In this document: positions 24,618 to 36,268 of the stretch, one piece after another
Layout: every line of letters begins with the position of its first letter
Numbering within the stretch: position 1 is the stretch's first letter
Assembly (NCBI RefSeq): GCF_904849725.1
Contig: NC_058518.1
Span: 10,684,147-10,748,146, forward strand
Direction: 5' to 3'
Origin: Hordeum vulgare subsp. vulgare
Lineage: Eukaryota > Streptophyta > Magnoliopsida > Poales > Poaceae
Length of the DNA: 64,000 nt
Position numbers and translations under genes: made by a program
The notes under the pieces: model-generated
Database searches by the model: none
What the model saw: only the letters and a program-made list of their open reading frames with translations
What the model was told of the DNA's origin: nothing

Positions 24618-26565
24618 TTACCTCCAAGCCCTCCACATGACGTCGGCCAGCACAACACGAGTCCATCTCGATCACCGCCGCCGGACTTGGGTCGTCCGTC
24701 TCCGCCGCCGCCCGCACAGGATACTAAGCGGAAGCGTGCCACCAAGAACGCTACGCCGACGATTTCTGAGCGACGGAGCCCCCCAAAGCGCAAACGGTCG
24801 CCCCTCCCAAAGGTACCTCATGCTAATCTTCCTATCAGACCTTATGATCGTACCCCCAAGGAAAACGCCAGGATAGCAAAGGAACATCATGATGCGCAGA
24901 TGAAAAAGAAGGAACCCGAGCCCCGCCCGGAATACACCGAGAAGCAAATAGCATATGCAAAATACTTCACGACCCTTCGATCACAGTATGACTTACACCA
25001 TAAGCCTGATGACTATACACGCACATTGCAGAAGGAAGTGAAAAAGAGCAGATCACGTGCAAGTGCAAGTGGGAGCAAATCAAGTTCAACTACAAGCAAG
25101 AAAAAATCAGACGTTCCTCAGCTTGGACAACAGGCCAAACAGTCGATCCCACCCCTCAAGGTGTTAACCGAGAATGTTCCCCCTCCGGTGCAGGGGCAAG
25201 CTTTTGAAATAGCAAAGAAGTGGGCGGCTGAATGGGGTGTCTCGGTTGAATATGTTCTGGCTTCCCAAGACGACAGGTTACCCAAGGCTGTGGTAGCCCC
25301 TAAGCCACAGTTTGTCATCGGAGAGCCTTTGGTCAGCAAAGATGACCTCCCAACAAATATGCGTTGCTTGCATACATGGTACTTAAGTGAATCAAAGAAT
25401 GGGAGAACGATGATCGTGGTGAGTGTCCCACGGGAGTACTACGGCCGCCCCGAAGAAATCCATATCGACTTTGATGAACTCTTCCAGATGTACAATGGCG
25501 ACGCCCTCGACAAATCGCTTATGAGTTGCTATTGTTTATAAGTTTTTCAATTCGTTGTCTACATATAACTTGTTTAGTTATTTCAATTCATTGTCTATAT
25601 ATAACTTGTACTCTATTATGCAGAATGAAGATTCTGGATTGTAAAAGTAAGAACATCCTAAATATTGGGTTTATTGACCCAGATAAAGTACATATAGTGA
25701 CGCTAACTGATAAACCCAAGGAGACGGAAGAAAACCTTCTAAGGTTTCTAACAGATCAAAATTTCTGTGACCACATACTATTTCCATACAACTTCAGGTG
25801 AGGGTCTTTACTCTGTTGTGTCCATTCACTTATAAGTGTAATTGATAAGTTACTGACACACATATATATACATGTGCAGCTTTCATTGGATTCTGTTGGA
25901 CATTCAAATTGATAAGGGAAGAGTTGATGCCCTCGACCCATTATCGAGACCCTTGGAACAGTTCCAAAGCCTGCAGGACATGCTCCAAGGGTAATTTCAA
26001 TCATTCTTGCGCTCTATCGGTCTCTTTCGATGATTTTATGATATATCAATTAATGAAAAACTTAGCAAATCATTATCCTTGTCGGGCAGGGTTTGGAAGC
26101 GGTTCAAGTGCGTGACTCCCGGTAACTTTCCTGAGAAAGCTGACCTTTAGAGCGGCTCAGGTAAGTAGTAGTATGATATACTTCTATTTTCAATACATTT
26201 ATGATGCTAGATTATTATTTTGATTATATATATTCTATTCTCGTAAAGTACGACCAGCAGCCACGGGGAACGCATCTATGCGGATACTATGTTTGCGAGA
26301 CCATTCACACGTTTACCTCTGAGCACAAGGATCAAAGATTCGACGTAAGCAATGAACATTCACACCTCTATTTTTACCCGTCATTCTTTGTTATCATGAT
26401 TGATATTCATATTCATCTCCTCTTCTTATATAGTACACGGCCATGAGGACGAAGGTCCTACCAGAGCAACGCGCGATTGCTGTTGCAGAGGAGCTTGCGA
26501 CCTTTCTGAGGACGGAAGCTATAGATGACAAAGGACGATTTAGTGTAGCTAGGGGCCATTACTGA

Positions 26566-26822
26566 TGTTCGTCCATGTAATCGAATAGACGGGCTCTAGT
26601 CCCGATAATTCAGATCTCCATATAATTGTATATATATGCTCGCTTGTAAGATAAGTTAATCTTATATATATGCATAATTATTTCTATTTAAATTATATGA
26701 AAACTAATTCCCGAACACCAAACGAGGCATCACGTTAATCTCCCGAACACCTAAACTCTAAAACCCTAAAACCCAAAAATAATTTCATTCAAAAAAAACC
26801 CAAAAATAAGCAAAATCTGAAA
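26566..26822. other. AT-rich 3' region of the CACTA gene, no gene seen
   Basis: It follows the protease stop and contains ATATATATGC-type sequence suitable for 3' processing, then CTAAAACCCTAAAACCC, which only resembles a plant telomere repeat over two units. Confidence 0.5.
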
Positions 26823-27032
26823 CTCTTTAGTCCCGGTCCGTGTAACGAACCGGGACTAAAGGTCCTGCCACTTGGGCGCTACGAGGCGCCCACATGGAGC
26901 ACCTTTAGTCCCGGCTTGTAACAAGGCCGGGACTAAAGGTTAGGCCTTTAGTCCCGCCCCTTTAGTCCCGGTTTGTGAACCGGGACTAAAGCCCCTTACG
27001 GGCCGGGGCTGAAGGCCCCGTCCCCACTAGTG
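26823..27032. repeat. 3' subterminal hairpin cluster and right TIR of the CACTA element
   Basis: Inverted repeats with the CTTTAGTCCCGG motif lie near 26823-26862, 26900-26940 and 26944-26995, mirroring the 5' cluster. The element ends CCCCACTAGTG at 27032. Confidence 0.8.
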
Positions 27033-30000
27033 CAATTTCAGTACAAAAATTAGTGATACAGAACTCAGTCGGGTGATTTTGGTGTTTTTTGTTAGTATTG
27101 ATATCAATACTAAAATATTAACGTAGATAATCACAGTACAAAATTTAAGTACTGAAATTAGTGATATAGAACTGAGTCAGATAATTGTCATACTCAAATC
27201 AATACTGAAGTATATAACCGAGTCTGTTGATCGTGGGGTTTTTTATTAGTACTGAAATAAGTATTGAAATATTAACATGGATAGTCAGAGTACCGAATTT
27301 TATTACGAAAACTAGTGATATAGAACCGAGTCGGCTGATCGTGGTACCATTTTTGTACTGAAATCAGTATTGAAATATTAACATGGATAATCGCAATACA
27401 GAATTTTAGTACCAAAAGTAGTGATATAGAACCGAGTCAAGTGATCGTGGAGTTGTTTCTGAGTACTAAAATCAGTGTTGAAATATTAGCATGGATAGTT
27501 ATTATACTAATTGTTAGTGCCAAAACTACTAATATAGAATTAAATCGGGTGATCACGCTTCTATTTTTCAGTACAAAAATCAGTATTGAAATATTAACGT
27601 GGATAAGCGCAATACTAAATTTCAGTACCAAAAGTGGTGATATAGAACTGAGTCGGGTGATAGTTGTGTTGTTTCTAGGTACTAAAATCAATCTTGACAT
27701 ATTAACGTGGATACTGACTATACCGTTTTTTAGTACCGAAACTACTGCTATAGAACTGAATCGGGCCAACATTGCATTTTTTTCAATACTTAAATCAGTA
27801 TTGAAATATTAATGAATTTTATTACCCAAATTAGTGATATAGAACAAAGTCAGGTGATCATCATACTGAAAGTGGATACTTGCAATACCAAATTTTAGTA
27901 CCAAAATCAGTGATATAGAACTGAATCAGATAATCATCGTACTCAAGTCAGTACTGAAGTAGAGAACTCAGTCCGGTGATCGAGGGCTGTTTTTCAGTTA
28001 TGAACTAAGTATTGAAATACTAATGAATTTTAGTACCCAAATTAGTGATATAGAACTGAGTCAGGTGATCATTGTACGAAAGTATAGAACTGAATCGGCT
28101 GATCGTGGTACTAAGTATAGAGCTGAAATTAGTACTAAAATATTAACATGGATAATCGCAATACTGAATTATAGTAAAGAAACTAGTGATATAGAACTGA
28201 GTAGGGTGACCGTGGTGTTATTTTTTAGTACTGAAATCGGTATTGAAATATTAACGTCAATAATCACAATACTGAATTGTAGTACTCAAAGTAGTCATAT
28301 AGAACTGAGTTGTGTTATCTCGTGTTTTCTGAGTATTGAAATATTAACGTTGACTACACTAAATTTAGTACCAAAACTATTGATATAGAATTGCCTCGGG
28401 TGATCGCGGTGCTATTTTTTAGTACTGAAGTTAGTATTGAAGTATTATAATGGATAATCGGAATACAATTTTAGTACCAAAATTAATGATATAGAACTGA
28501 GTCGGGTGATTGTGGTGTTTTTTGTCAGTATTGAAATCAATACTCAAATATTAACGTGGATAATCGCAGTACCTAATTTTCGTAGTGAAATTAGTGATAT
28601 AGAACTGTGTTAGATAATTGTCGTACTCAAATCAATAATGAAGTATATAACTGAGTCTGTTGATCGTGGTGTTGTTTTTAGTACTGAAATAAGTATTGAA
28701 ATACTAACGTGGATAGTTAGAATAGCGAATTTTAGAACCAAAACTACTAATATAGAACCGAGTCGGCTGATCATGGTACCATTTTTTGTACTGAAATCAG
28801 TATTGAAACATTAGCATGGATAATCGCAATACAAAATTTTCGTACCAAAACTAGTGATATAGAACCAATTTAGGTGATCGTGGAGTTGTTTTTGAGTAGT
28901 GAAATCAGTTTTGAAATATTAGCATGGATAGTCGTTATACTAATTTTTAGTGACAAAACTACTAATATATAACTAAATCAGGTGATCATGCTGCTATTTT
29001 TCAGTACAAAAATCAGTATCGGAATATTAAGGTGGATAAGCGTAATACTAAATTTTAGTACCAAAAGTAGTGATATAGAACTGAGTCAGGTGACAGTGCT
29101 ATTGTTTTTGGGTACTGAAATCAATATTGACATATTAACGTGGATAATTACTATATCGATTTTTAGTACCGAAACTACTGCTATAGAACTGAGTCGGGTC
29201 AACATGGTTTTTGTTTTCACTACTTAAATCAGTATTGAAATGTTAGTGAATTTTATTACCCAAATTAGTGATATAGATCAAAATCAGGTAATCATCGTAC
29301 TGAAAGTGGATAATTGCAATACCAAATTTTAGTACCGAAAGTAGTGATATAGGACTGAATTAGATTATCATCGTAGTCAACTCAATACTGAAGTAGAGAA
29401 CTTATTCCGGTGATCGAGGGTTGTTTTTCAGTACCGAAATAAGTATTGAAATATTGACGTGGATAATCAGAATATCGAATTTTTGTACCAAAACTAGTGA
29501 TATAGAACTAAGTGAAGTGATCGTGGTGCTATTTTGAAGTACTGAAATCAGTATTGAAATATTAATGGGGATAATCTCGATACATAGTTTCAGTACCAAA
29601 AGTCGTGATATAGAACTGAGTTGGGCGATCATCACGTTGTTTTTGAGTACCGAAATCAGTATTGAAATATTGGCATGGATAGTCACTATACTGAATTTTA
29701 ATTCTGAAACTATTGATATAGCACAGAATTGGGTCATCGTGGTGTTGTTTTTCAGTACTAAAATCAGTATTTAAATATTAACGTGTATACTCACAATTTT
29801 ATATTTTAGTACCGGGATTACTCATATAGAACTCAGTCAGGTGATTCTTGTACTCAAATAAATATTGAAGTATAGAACTGAGTCCGGTGATTGTGGGGAT
29901 ATTTTTCAGTACGGTAATCAGTATTGAAATATTAATCCGAACAATCGCAATACAAATTTTAGTAACAAATGTAGTGATATAGAACCGACAAGGTTGATAG

Positions 30001-30841
30001 TGGTGCTATTTTCGAGTAGTGCAATTAGTAATGAAATATTAACGTGGATAGTCACTATACTGATTTTTTTATCATAACTACCCATACAGAACTGAGCTGG
30101 TTAATCATGGTATTTTTTCCAGTATTGAAATGTTAATGAATTTTAGTACCCAAATTAGTGATTAGAACTAGGCCAGGTGATAGTCGTAGTGAAGTATAGA
30201 ACTGAATTGGGTGATCGTGGCGCTATTTTTCAGTACTGAAATTAGTATTAAAATATTAACATGGATAATCGCAATACTAAATTGTAGTAAAGAAACAATT
30301 GATATGGACCTGAGTAGGGTGACCGTGGTGCTAATTTTTAGTACTGAAATCAGTATCGAAATATTAACATTGATAATTACAATACTGGATTTGAGTACTA
30401 AAAGTAGTGATATAGAACTGAGTCCGGTTATCTCGTATTTTTTAGTACTTCAATATTAACGTGGACTATACAAAATTTAGTACCAAAACTATTGATATAG
30501 AATCATGTCTGGTGATCATGGTGCTATATTTTAATACTGAAATCAGTATTGAAGTATTAATGTGGATAACCGCAATACAACTTTAGTACCGAAATTAGTG
30601 ATATAGAATTTGTCGGGTGATTATGGTGTTTTTTGTCAGTATTGCACAAAATACTGAAATATTAACGTGGATAATCGCAGTACCAAGTTTAAGTACTGAA
30701 ATTAGTGATATAGAACTGAGTCAGATAATTGTCGTACTCAAATCAATACTGAAGTATAGAACTGAGTCCGTTGATCGTGGTTTTGTTTTTAGTACTGAAA
30801 TAAGTATTGAAATATTAACGTGGATAGTCAGAGTATTGAAT
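27033..30841. repeat. AT-rich tandem satellite, block 2
   Basis: This continues block 1 after the CACTA insertion, with about 35 monomers of the same ~108-bp repeat. A distinctive box at 27660 recurs at 29093, 1433 bp on, so here the higher-order unit is shorter than the 2.1 kb seen elsewhere, consistent with an internal deletion of several monomers. It ends at the TGAAT target site of element B. Confidence 0.9.
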
Positions 30842-33800
30842 TGTGACATCCTCAACTTTTGCTACAGTGATTATTGTAATTAAGCTACAGTGATCAACCG
30901 CTAATGATGCCACGTCATCGGATTCCCATCTCAGACCCGCGTTGATTCGAGTTTTGTCCGGATTCAAAATTTGAAGACAAACGAAAAGTACTTTATAAGT
31001 TCATTACAAATATTAAAAGGATATGTATATGAAAGAAAGAATTAAAAGTATGTATAATAAATTGTAAAAGAAAGTGTAATAAAAGAAAGTATTTAAAAAG
31101 AAAAATCAAATAGTAAAATAAATAATGAAAGAAAAAAATAATAAAAAAAGGGAAAAGGCAAAACAAAATAAAACAAAACAAAGCAACAAAAAAAAAGCAA
31201 GCCCCACCCCCTGGCCGAGCTGGGCCAAAGGGCCCAGCTGGCCAGCCCACCTCGCCCCACCGGCCCATCCACCCAAACCCTAGAGCCCCTCCTGGGCGCC
31301 GCCACCCCCCCTCGCTACTCCCTCCCCTTCCCAGCGCCGCCAGCGCCCCCCCACTCCCTCGTCTCGGTCCCCCCACCCCCACCGACAACCCCCCACGAGA
31401 GGACCCTCCTCTCCTCCCGTGACTCTCTCCCTCCCACGACGCCAGAGCCCCTCTCCCTCCCCACGACCCTCGGCCTCCACCTCGCCCTCCCCTGCTACTC
31501 CTCCCACCGGCGACCGCCCCCAGCGCCGGCTCGCCCCCCTCCCACCTCGGCTCCCCTCCCTGGCCGGCGGCCTCTCCTCCTCCCGCCAGCAGCCCCCCTC
31601 ACGGCCTCCCCTGCCTCCCTGTCCGGCGAGCCCCCCTCCCTGGCCGGCGCGCCACCTCCTCCCGCCGGCGAGCCCCTCGGCCTCCTTCTTCCCGCGGCGA
31701 GCCCCGACCCCCCTCGGTCCTTCTTCCCGCGGCGAGCCCCGGCCCCCGTCGGCCTTCTCCCGCTCGGTCCGGGAGGGACCGGGCAGGGAGACGTCATCAC
31801 CTCGCCGGATCCGGCCGGCTCCCCCTCGCCGGCGCGTCATCACCATCATCACCGTCCCCTCCACCACCGGAACCACGCCGTCTCCACCGTCACCTTCGTG
31901 CGAACTCCGGCTTCACCGGGCCGTCTCGTCACCGTCGGTGAGCCCCTCCTCGGGCTCCTCCCACCATGTCGATCTCCTCGCCGTCCCGGTTCCGTTCCGG
32001 CAAACGCGACCTCGATCCGTCGACGGTAGACTCCGGTAGGAAGGATTGAATATTTGGTTCCTCTAGGTTGAGTTGGAGCAGAGAGAGTTCTTTGTCTCTT
32101 TGTTAACACAGAGGGAGATGAGAGTTTTGAGAGAAAATAAAAAAAACAAATGATGTATTAGATGCGTATGTATGTATGTATGTATGTATGTATGAGATGT
32201 GATGTATGTATTTGCGTATATGGATATTTAGAGGAATACGGTATTTGCACGGTTAGGTATCTAATAAAAAAGATGAGAAAATAACCTTAGGCCACTTACC
32301 GGTGGGGCCAATGCACCCGCTGTCTATGACAGGGAGGCCCCACGCCTTAGTTGAAATAAAAATAAAAATAATGTTTTTATTAAATAAATAAATAAATAGA
32401 TATATTAGTTAAAATAATTAATTAACATAATTAGAGTATGACACGCGGGTCCCCCACTAAATTAATCTGATTAATTAATATTTAATCTTAAATAAAACTT
32501 GTGCCTATGACGTTCGGGACCCGCTGGTAAGTTGACTAGTCAAACGTTGATGTCAGCCTGACATCGCGATGATGTCATAATAGGATTTTATTAAATCATT
32601 TAAATCTGTTTTTAATTCCTAAATAATTAATAAAACTTTGGAAATTAATATAAAATAATCCGTAAGTCAGATCGAAATATTTTCAACATGAAAGTTGATC
32701 AGCAAAACGAGACGAACCCGGATACACGGCCCGTTCGTCTGTCACGCGTCCCTAGCATAGCAAACTTGGAACTTTTCCATCGTTTCCAGTATAACCGGTA
32801 GTAGCCCGAGACCCGGAAAATATCGTCAGATATTCTTCCGACCCGTCTATGACGGATGTTGCTACGTTAGCTCATGTCTAGCATGCATCTTGACATGTCA
32901 TGCTTTGTGTTGCATCGGTGCTATTATTTATTGTTTCTTCCCCCTCTTCTTACCGGTAGACCCCGAGACTGACGCTGCTGCCGGGTACATCTACGACCCT
33001 GCCGATCAGTCCTTTGCCGCAGAGCAGCAAGGCAAGCAAACTCCCCTTGATCATTCCTATATCGCCTATGTCTTTCTTCCTACTGCTTGCATTAGTATTT
33101 TGCTACTGTTGTAGTTAGCTCCTATATCTGATGCATAGCCTTTTTTGTTGAACTACTACTTTCAGTCCTGTACCTTTAATCTGCTTAGTATAGGTGGAGC
33201 AGTCATCCCCTCTGACCCCGTAGCTCAGTTGCCCCGCTTGTTTTTCAAATCTCGATCTTTGATCGACAAGCCAGACCCGACACAGCACATTCACCCCCCT
33301 TCGTTGTACGACGCTACAGAGATACTATCGGGTACCGAGGGTGACACCTCGCTAAGTACTCCTGATGATATCTCTGTAGTATAGCTAGTCGGTCGTGGTT
33401 ATCGAGGGTGATTCCTCTTTCGCCATTCCCGATGACGCCTCTGTCGTGCAACCCCGCGAGTGTGGGACCCCCGAGGGTGATTCCTCTAAGCCCACCTTGA
33501 CGGGTACATCGTTCGGGATCCAACGAGGGTGATACCTCGGATTCCCCCCGATGTTACGACCACACAGTTACTCGACCATGTTACTGGGATCATTGGTGAT
33601 TAGTTGTAAACCGGGTGGATTCCCGTGAGACTGTGTTGTTGGCCTAATTAAAATGCTAATGGATTTGGGTATTTGATCTGGGTTGGTCGGAGACCTTTTC
33701 GCACTAACCGGCTACGCGGGAAGAATTATGGGTACTCGGCGTCGCGGTATCAGCCGAAGCTTTTCAGATGCCAGCAGTGTAGCGGCGCGCGCCCGAGTGG

Positions 33801-34879
33801 TCCCGAGATGCATCGCGCTTGTGATTAAGGGATGCTAGGACTGACGTCGGCCGCCCACGCCACGTGCAGGAGCGTGAAGGGGAACTGGGCCCATGAACCC
33901 TTTGTGCTTAGGATTTAGACCGGCGGGCTGGCCTCTCTGATTAGTCTTAGGTGGGGCTGTGACGTGTCGATATTCCGAGGCCGGGCAGGACCCAGAAAAG
34001 TATGTCCGGCCAGAGTGTTATCGAGCGTGACGGGACATGTGGTGCACCCCTGCAGGGATGAAAATTAACTATTCGGATAGCCGTGTCCACGGTTACAGGA
34101 CGACTTGGAGTTGTGCCCCGATCTTTTACAACTACAATTGTTACTTAACTGGAATTAGTTTGCCTCGGGATTGCTTCCTCGCAGGGAGTCGAGGGAGGAT
34201 CTTTAGGCGTGACCTCACTTTAATATTGCTGCAACAATATGACTATTAATGTGTTACCCCTGTTCTACTCTCGTCTATTGCTGCAAGACCCTGAAGATGC
34301 TAGTCTTCGATAGGACTAGGCCTTCTCTCTCTATTCTCGCATTTCTGCAGTCAGTCCACATATAACCTCTTTCTTTGATACTGATGCATAATTAGAATAG
34401 TTCTGATGTAAGACTTGCGAGTACTTTGGATGAGTACTCACCGCTGCTTTGCTCCCCCTTGTCCCCTTGATCCGTTTGCTGCGACCAGATGATGAAGCCC
34501 AGGTGATGGAGGTCCCCGCCACCAACGACTGCTACCCCGACGGTGCCTACTACTACGTGGAGGCCGCTGATGATCAGGAGTAGTTAGGAGGTTCCCAGGC
34601 AGGAGGCCTCGCCTCGTTCGATCGTTGTATCTTTTGTGCTAGCCTTCTCTAAGGCACCCCATGTTTTATGTCTGTACTCAGATATTTGTTGCTTCCGCTG
34701 ACTCGTGTGTTTATCGAGCTTTCGTATTCTAGCCCTCGAGGCCCCTGGCTTGTAATATGAAGCTGATGTTATTTTATTTGTGTCTAGAGTTGTGTTGTGA
34801 TATCTTCCCGTGAGTCCTTGGGTTTGATCGTACGCACTTGCGTGTATGGTTAGCGTACGATTAAGCCGAGGGCGTCACA
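30842..34879 (+). repeat. 5' LTR of element B (4038 bp)
   Basis: An AT-rich start is followed by a pyrimidine-rich GC block (about 31196-31930), a (GTAT)n microsatellite near 32166-32195, AT-rich sequence to about 32700, and a GC-moderate 3' part. Four copies of CGAGGGTGAYWCCTC lie at 33336, 33403, 33472 and 33524. A short acidic-tailed frame lies at 34506-34583. From about 32.2 kb on this LTR resembles the 5' LTR of element C more than its own partner. Confidence 0.93.
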
Positions 34880-34882
34880 AGT

Positions 34883-34896
34883 TGGTAGCAGAGCCA
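34883..34896 (+). promoter_or_regulatory. primer binding site of element B
   Basis: TGGTAGCAGAGCCA starts three bases after the 5' LTR. It matches the complement of the initiator tRNA-Met 3' end except for one G (T in element C). Confidence 0.85.
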
Positions 34897-35198
34897 ACTG
34901 CCTGTAGGTAGCCCCCTTTCCAACTCCTTGGTCGAAGTTGAGTCTAGTGTTTGAAAAACTTTACTAACACTGATGTTGTGGCTTACGGGCCCACATCTCA
35001 ATTGGGTGGTATTAGTATCTTTTACTCCTTTTCTATACTCTGGGCTCTACTTTCTCTTCTCTTTCGGGTCAAAGATTTTACTAACTCTAACATTAGGTTC
35101 TCGAATCACATCAATCCGGAGCGCTGGACTATCTACTCTTTTTCTCCTGAATATGTATTACACACACTGTCATTGACATCCGTCAATCTTATTTTCAG
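34897..35198 (+). other. leader of element B before ORF0
   Basis: Non-coding leader with a donor-like CTGTAG|GTAGCC (GT at 34908) shortly after the primer site and an acceptor-like pyrimidine tract plus TTTTCAG ending at 35198, directly before the ORF0 ATG. Confidence 0.45.
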
Positions 35199-36119
35199 AT
35201 GCGTCCCGCAAGACAGCACGTGCGCCTGACACAGGCCACCGAGACGACTGGGTTCCCGGCCATTTTGGTCGATCTTCTGACCAGGCTGGGATATCGCTGG
35301 TACCCCGAGTACACTGTGTTCGAGGATTTCCGCGAGTACAACCAGTACCAGTACCAGGCTGAGGTTCGCATCTTCGACCAGAGGGGCGGCGAGACCCTCG
35401 AGCGCCACGTGTTCTGTGGTATTGGAGTGTCGGTCGAGATGGCCATCCATGATGCGGCCTACATCGCCATCACCCGTCTCCGTGGAGCGTACCCTCACCT
35501 GGAGGAGAGCCCTTTCAGATACATCCCGCATGCTCCTGCTGGGGATGAGACTGGGTCTGATCTCACTGCCTACGCATCTGACGTTCGGGAGCGCAGCGAC
35601 CGTTCCTACGTCGCTGTCTGCGCCCCCTACGTGACGCGTCGCTACGACGCGCGGGTTCTGGTGCAGTACACTGAGGCAATGGATCGTGCTTTCCGAGCTC
35701 TGACTGTGGAGTTGTATGCTACGCTCGCTCGTCTTTACGACGCGTTGACAGAGCTGCAGCCATCACACTGTCCGAGGGTTCCACCTATGCGCATCCACGA
35801 GCCGAGCAGGACAGAGCTACCACCAGCTCTCGAGTGGACTGATGTTGGGGGTAGAACCCCTGCACATGGACCTCAGCTGCTCGACTGGATGCGGTACCCT
35901 CACCAGAGTCACAACGGGACACAGGGTCCTGTCCCTACCTTCTATCACCGCCAGCTACCAGGATTCGATCGTCCTCTCCGACGTTTATGTAGCCTTATCG
36001 CTACATCTCGTTGTGGTACTCTTCCACCGCGTGCCTGCGCGCCGCCTAGTGAGTCCAGGGTATCGTCAAATGCGTCCGGGCTATCGCCAAATTTCGAGTT
36101 TTTAATCGTTAGTCTGTAA
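35199..36119 (+). CDS. ORF0 of element B: extra protein upstream of gag with dsRNA-binding-motif-like N-terminus
   Basis: An open frame of 306 residues. Residues 19-95 read as helix (AILVDLLTRLGY), strand (PEYTVFEDF), strand (QYQYQAEVRIF), strand (HVFCGIGVS) and helix (EMAIHDAAYIAITRLR). That order, the PxY, the GxGxS turn and the AAxxA helix match the double-stranded-RNA-binding motif. The usual lysine pair before helix 2 is missing (VE instead). A helical stretch at about 145-185 could form a coiled coil; the rest is proline/arginine rich. Extra ORFs ahead of gag are known in some grass Gypsy elements, but their function is not settled. The copy in element C is nearly identical yet stops after 262 residues. 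The RNA-binding role is inference from pattern only. Confidence 0.75.
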   Translation: MRPARQHVRLTQATETTGFPAILVDLLTRLGYRWYPEYTVFEDFREYNQYQYQAEVRIFDQRGGETLERHVFCGIGVSVEMAIHDAAYIAITRLRGAYPHLEESPFRYIPHAPAGDETGSDLTAYASDVRERSDRSYVAVCAPYVTRRYDARVLVQYTEAMDRAFRALTVELYATLARLYDALTELQPSHCPRVPPMRIHEPSRTELPPALEWTDVGGRTPAHGPQLLDWMRYPHQSHNGTQGPVPTFYHRQLPGFDRPLRRLCSLIATSRCGTLPPRACAPPSESRVSSNASGLSPNFEFLIVSL

Positions 36120-36268
36120 TCGAACTTATGTATGGGTCTGTATGTCGAACTCAACTACTATGGAGTATCTATCGCATTTCCCTTTCATTATGCTTGATTA
36201 ATTCATGAATGCGTGCGATGCCTTTCAATTACTTTAAGCTAAACTACCCCTGCTAAATATTTAACAGG
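36120..36268 (+). other. ORF0-gag spacer of element B
   Basis: AT-rich spacer ending in CTAAATATTTAACAG|G immediately before the gag ATG, which looks like a branch point and splice acceptor. Confidence 0.45.

Larger units (their letters stand above)
20954..26565 (+). pseudogene. CACTA gene: En/Spm transposase-like region fused to Ulp1 (C48) cysteine protease, broken
   Basis: Exons inferred from splice sites: 20954-21202, 21309-22806, 24623-25537 (same exon, split by a solo LTR), 25624-25797, 25880-25990, 26090-26160, 26249-26344 and 26434-26565. Order of parts: an acidic N-terminus; a Lys/Trp-rich plant-transposase region (Ptta/En/Spm, Transposase_24-like) at about 21580-21900; a Gln/Glu coiled-coil end near 22260-22340; a Pro/Arg-rich linker; then a C48 protease with H in FHWILLD, D in DALDPL and C in GTHLCGYYVC. 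Ulp1-type proteases cleave SUMO-like modifiers and are known cargo of plant transposons. Damage: TAG at 22341-22343, a nearby one-base loss, TGA near 22436-22438, the LTR, an AT instead of GT donor at 25538, and a one-base gain near 26142 in the sixth exon. Exon phases agree once these are discounted. Confidence 0.75.
14479..27032 (+). mobile_element. CACTA (En/Spm, DTC) transposon, 12.55 kb, target duplication CAA
   Basis: The ends are CACTAGTGG at 14479 and its inverted form CCCCACTAGTG ending at 27032. They are flanked by the 3-bp duplication CAA at 14476-14478 and 27033-27035. Removing the element and one CAA restores a normal satellite monomer. Subterminal regions carry many copies of the motif CCTTTAGTCCCGG in both orientations, arranged as hairpins, as expected for CACTA transposase-binding regions. 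Cargo comprises a 3'-5' exonuclease gene (14951-16185), several tandem repeats, a second hairpin cluster with a TATA box (18.9-19.2 kb) and a transposase-like/Ulp1 gene (20954-26565). A classical TnpD transposase with its DDE core was not found, so the copy looks non-autonomous. Confidence 0.93.

Noticed and set aside
26757..26776. Telomere-like AAACCCTAAAACCC text
   Set aside because: Only about two imperfect units; no array, so no interstitial telomere.
31280..31876. Long minus-strand Gly/Arg-rich frame in the 5' LTR of B, and its counterparts at 41056-41829, 47949-48644 and 61255-61716
   Set aside because: They lie in the pyrimidine-rich GC block of the LTR, have low-complexity composition, and change frame and length between copies.
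35199..36119. ORF0 as a host gene captured by the window
   Set aside because: It lies at the same place in two independent elements (B and C), between primer site and gag, so it belongs to the retrotransposon family.
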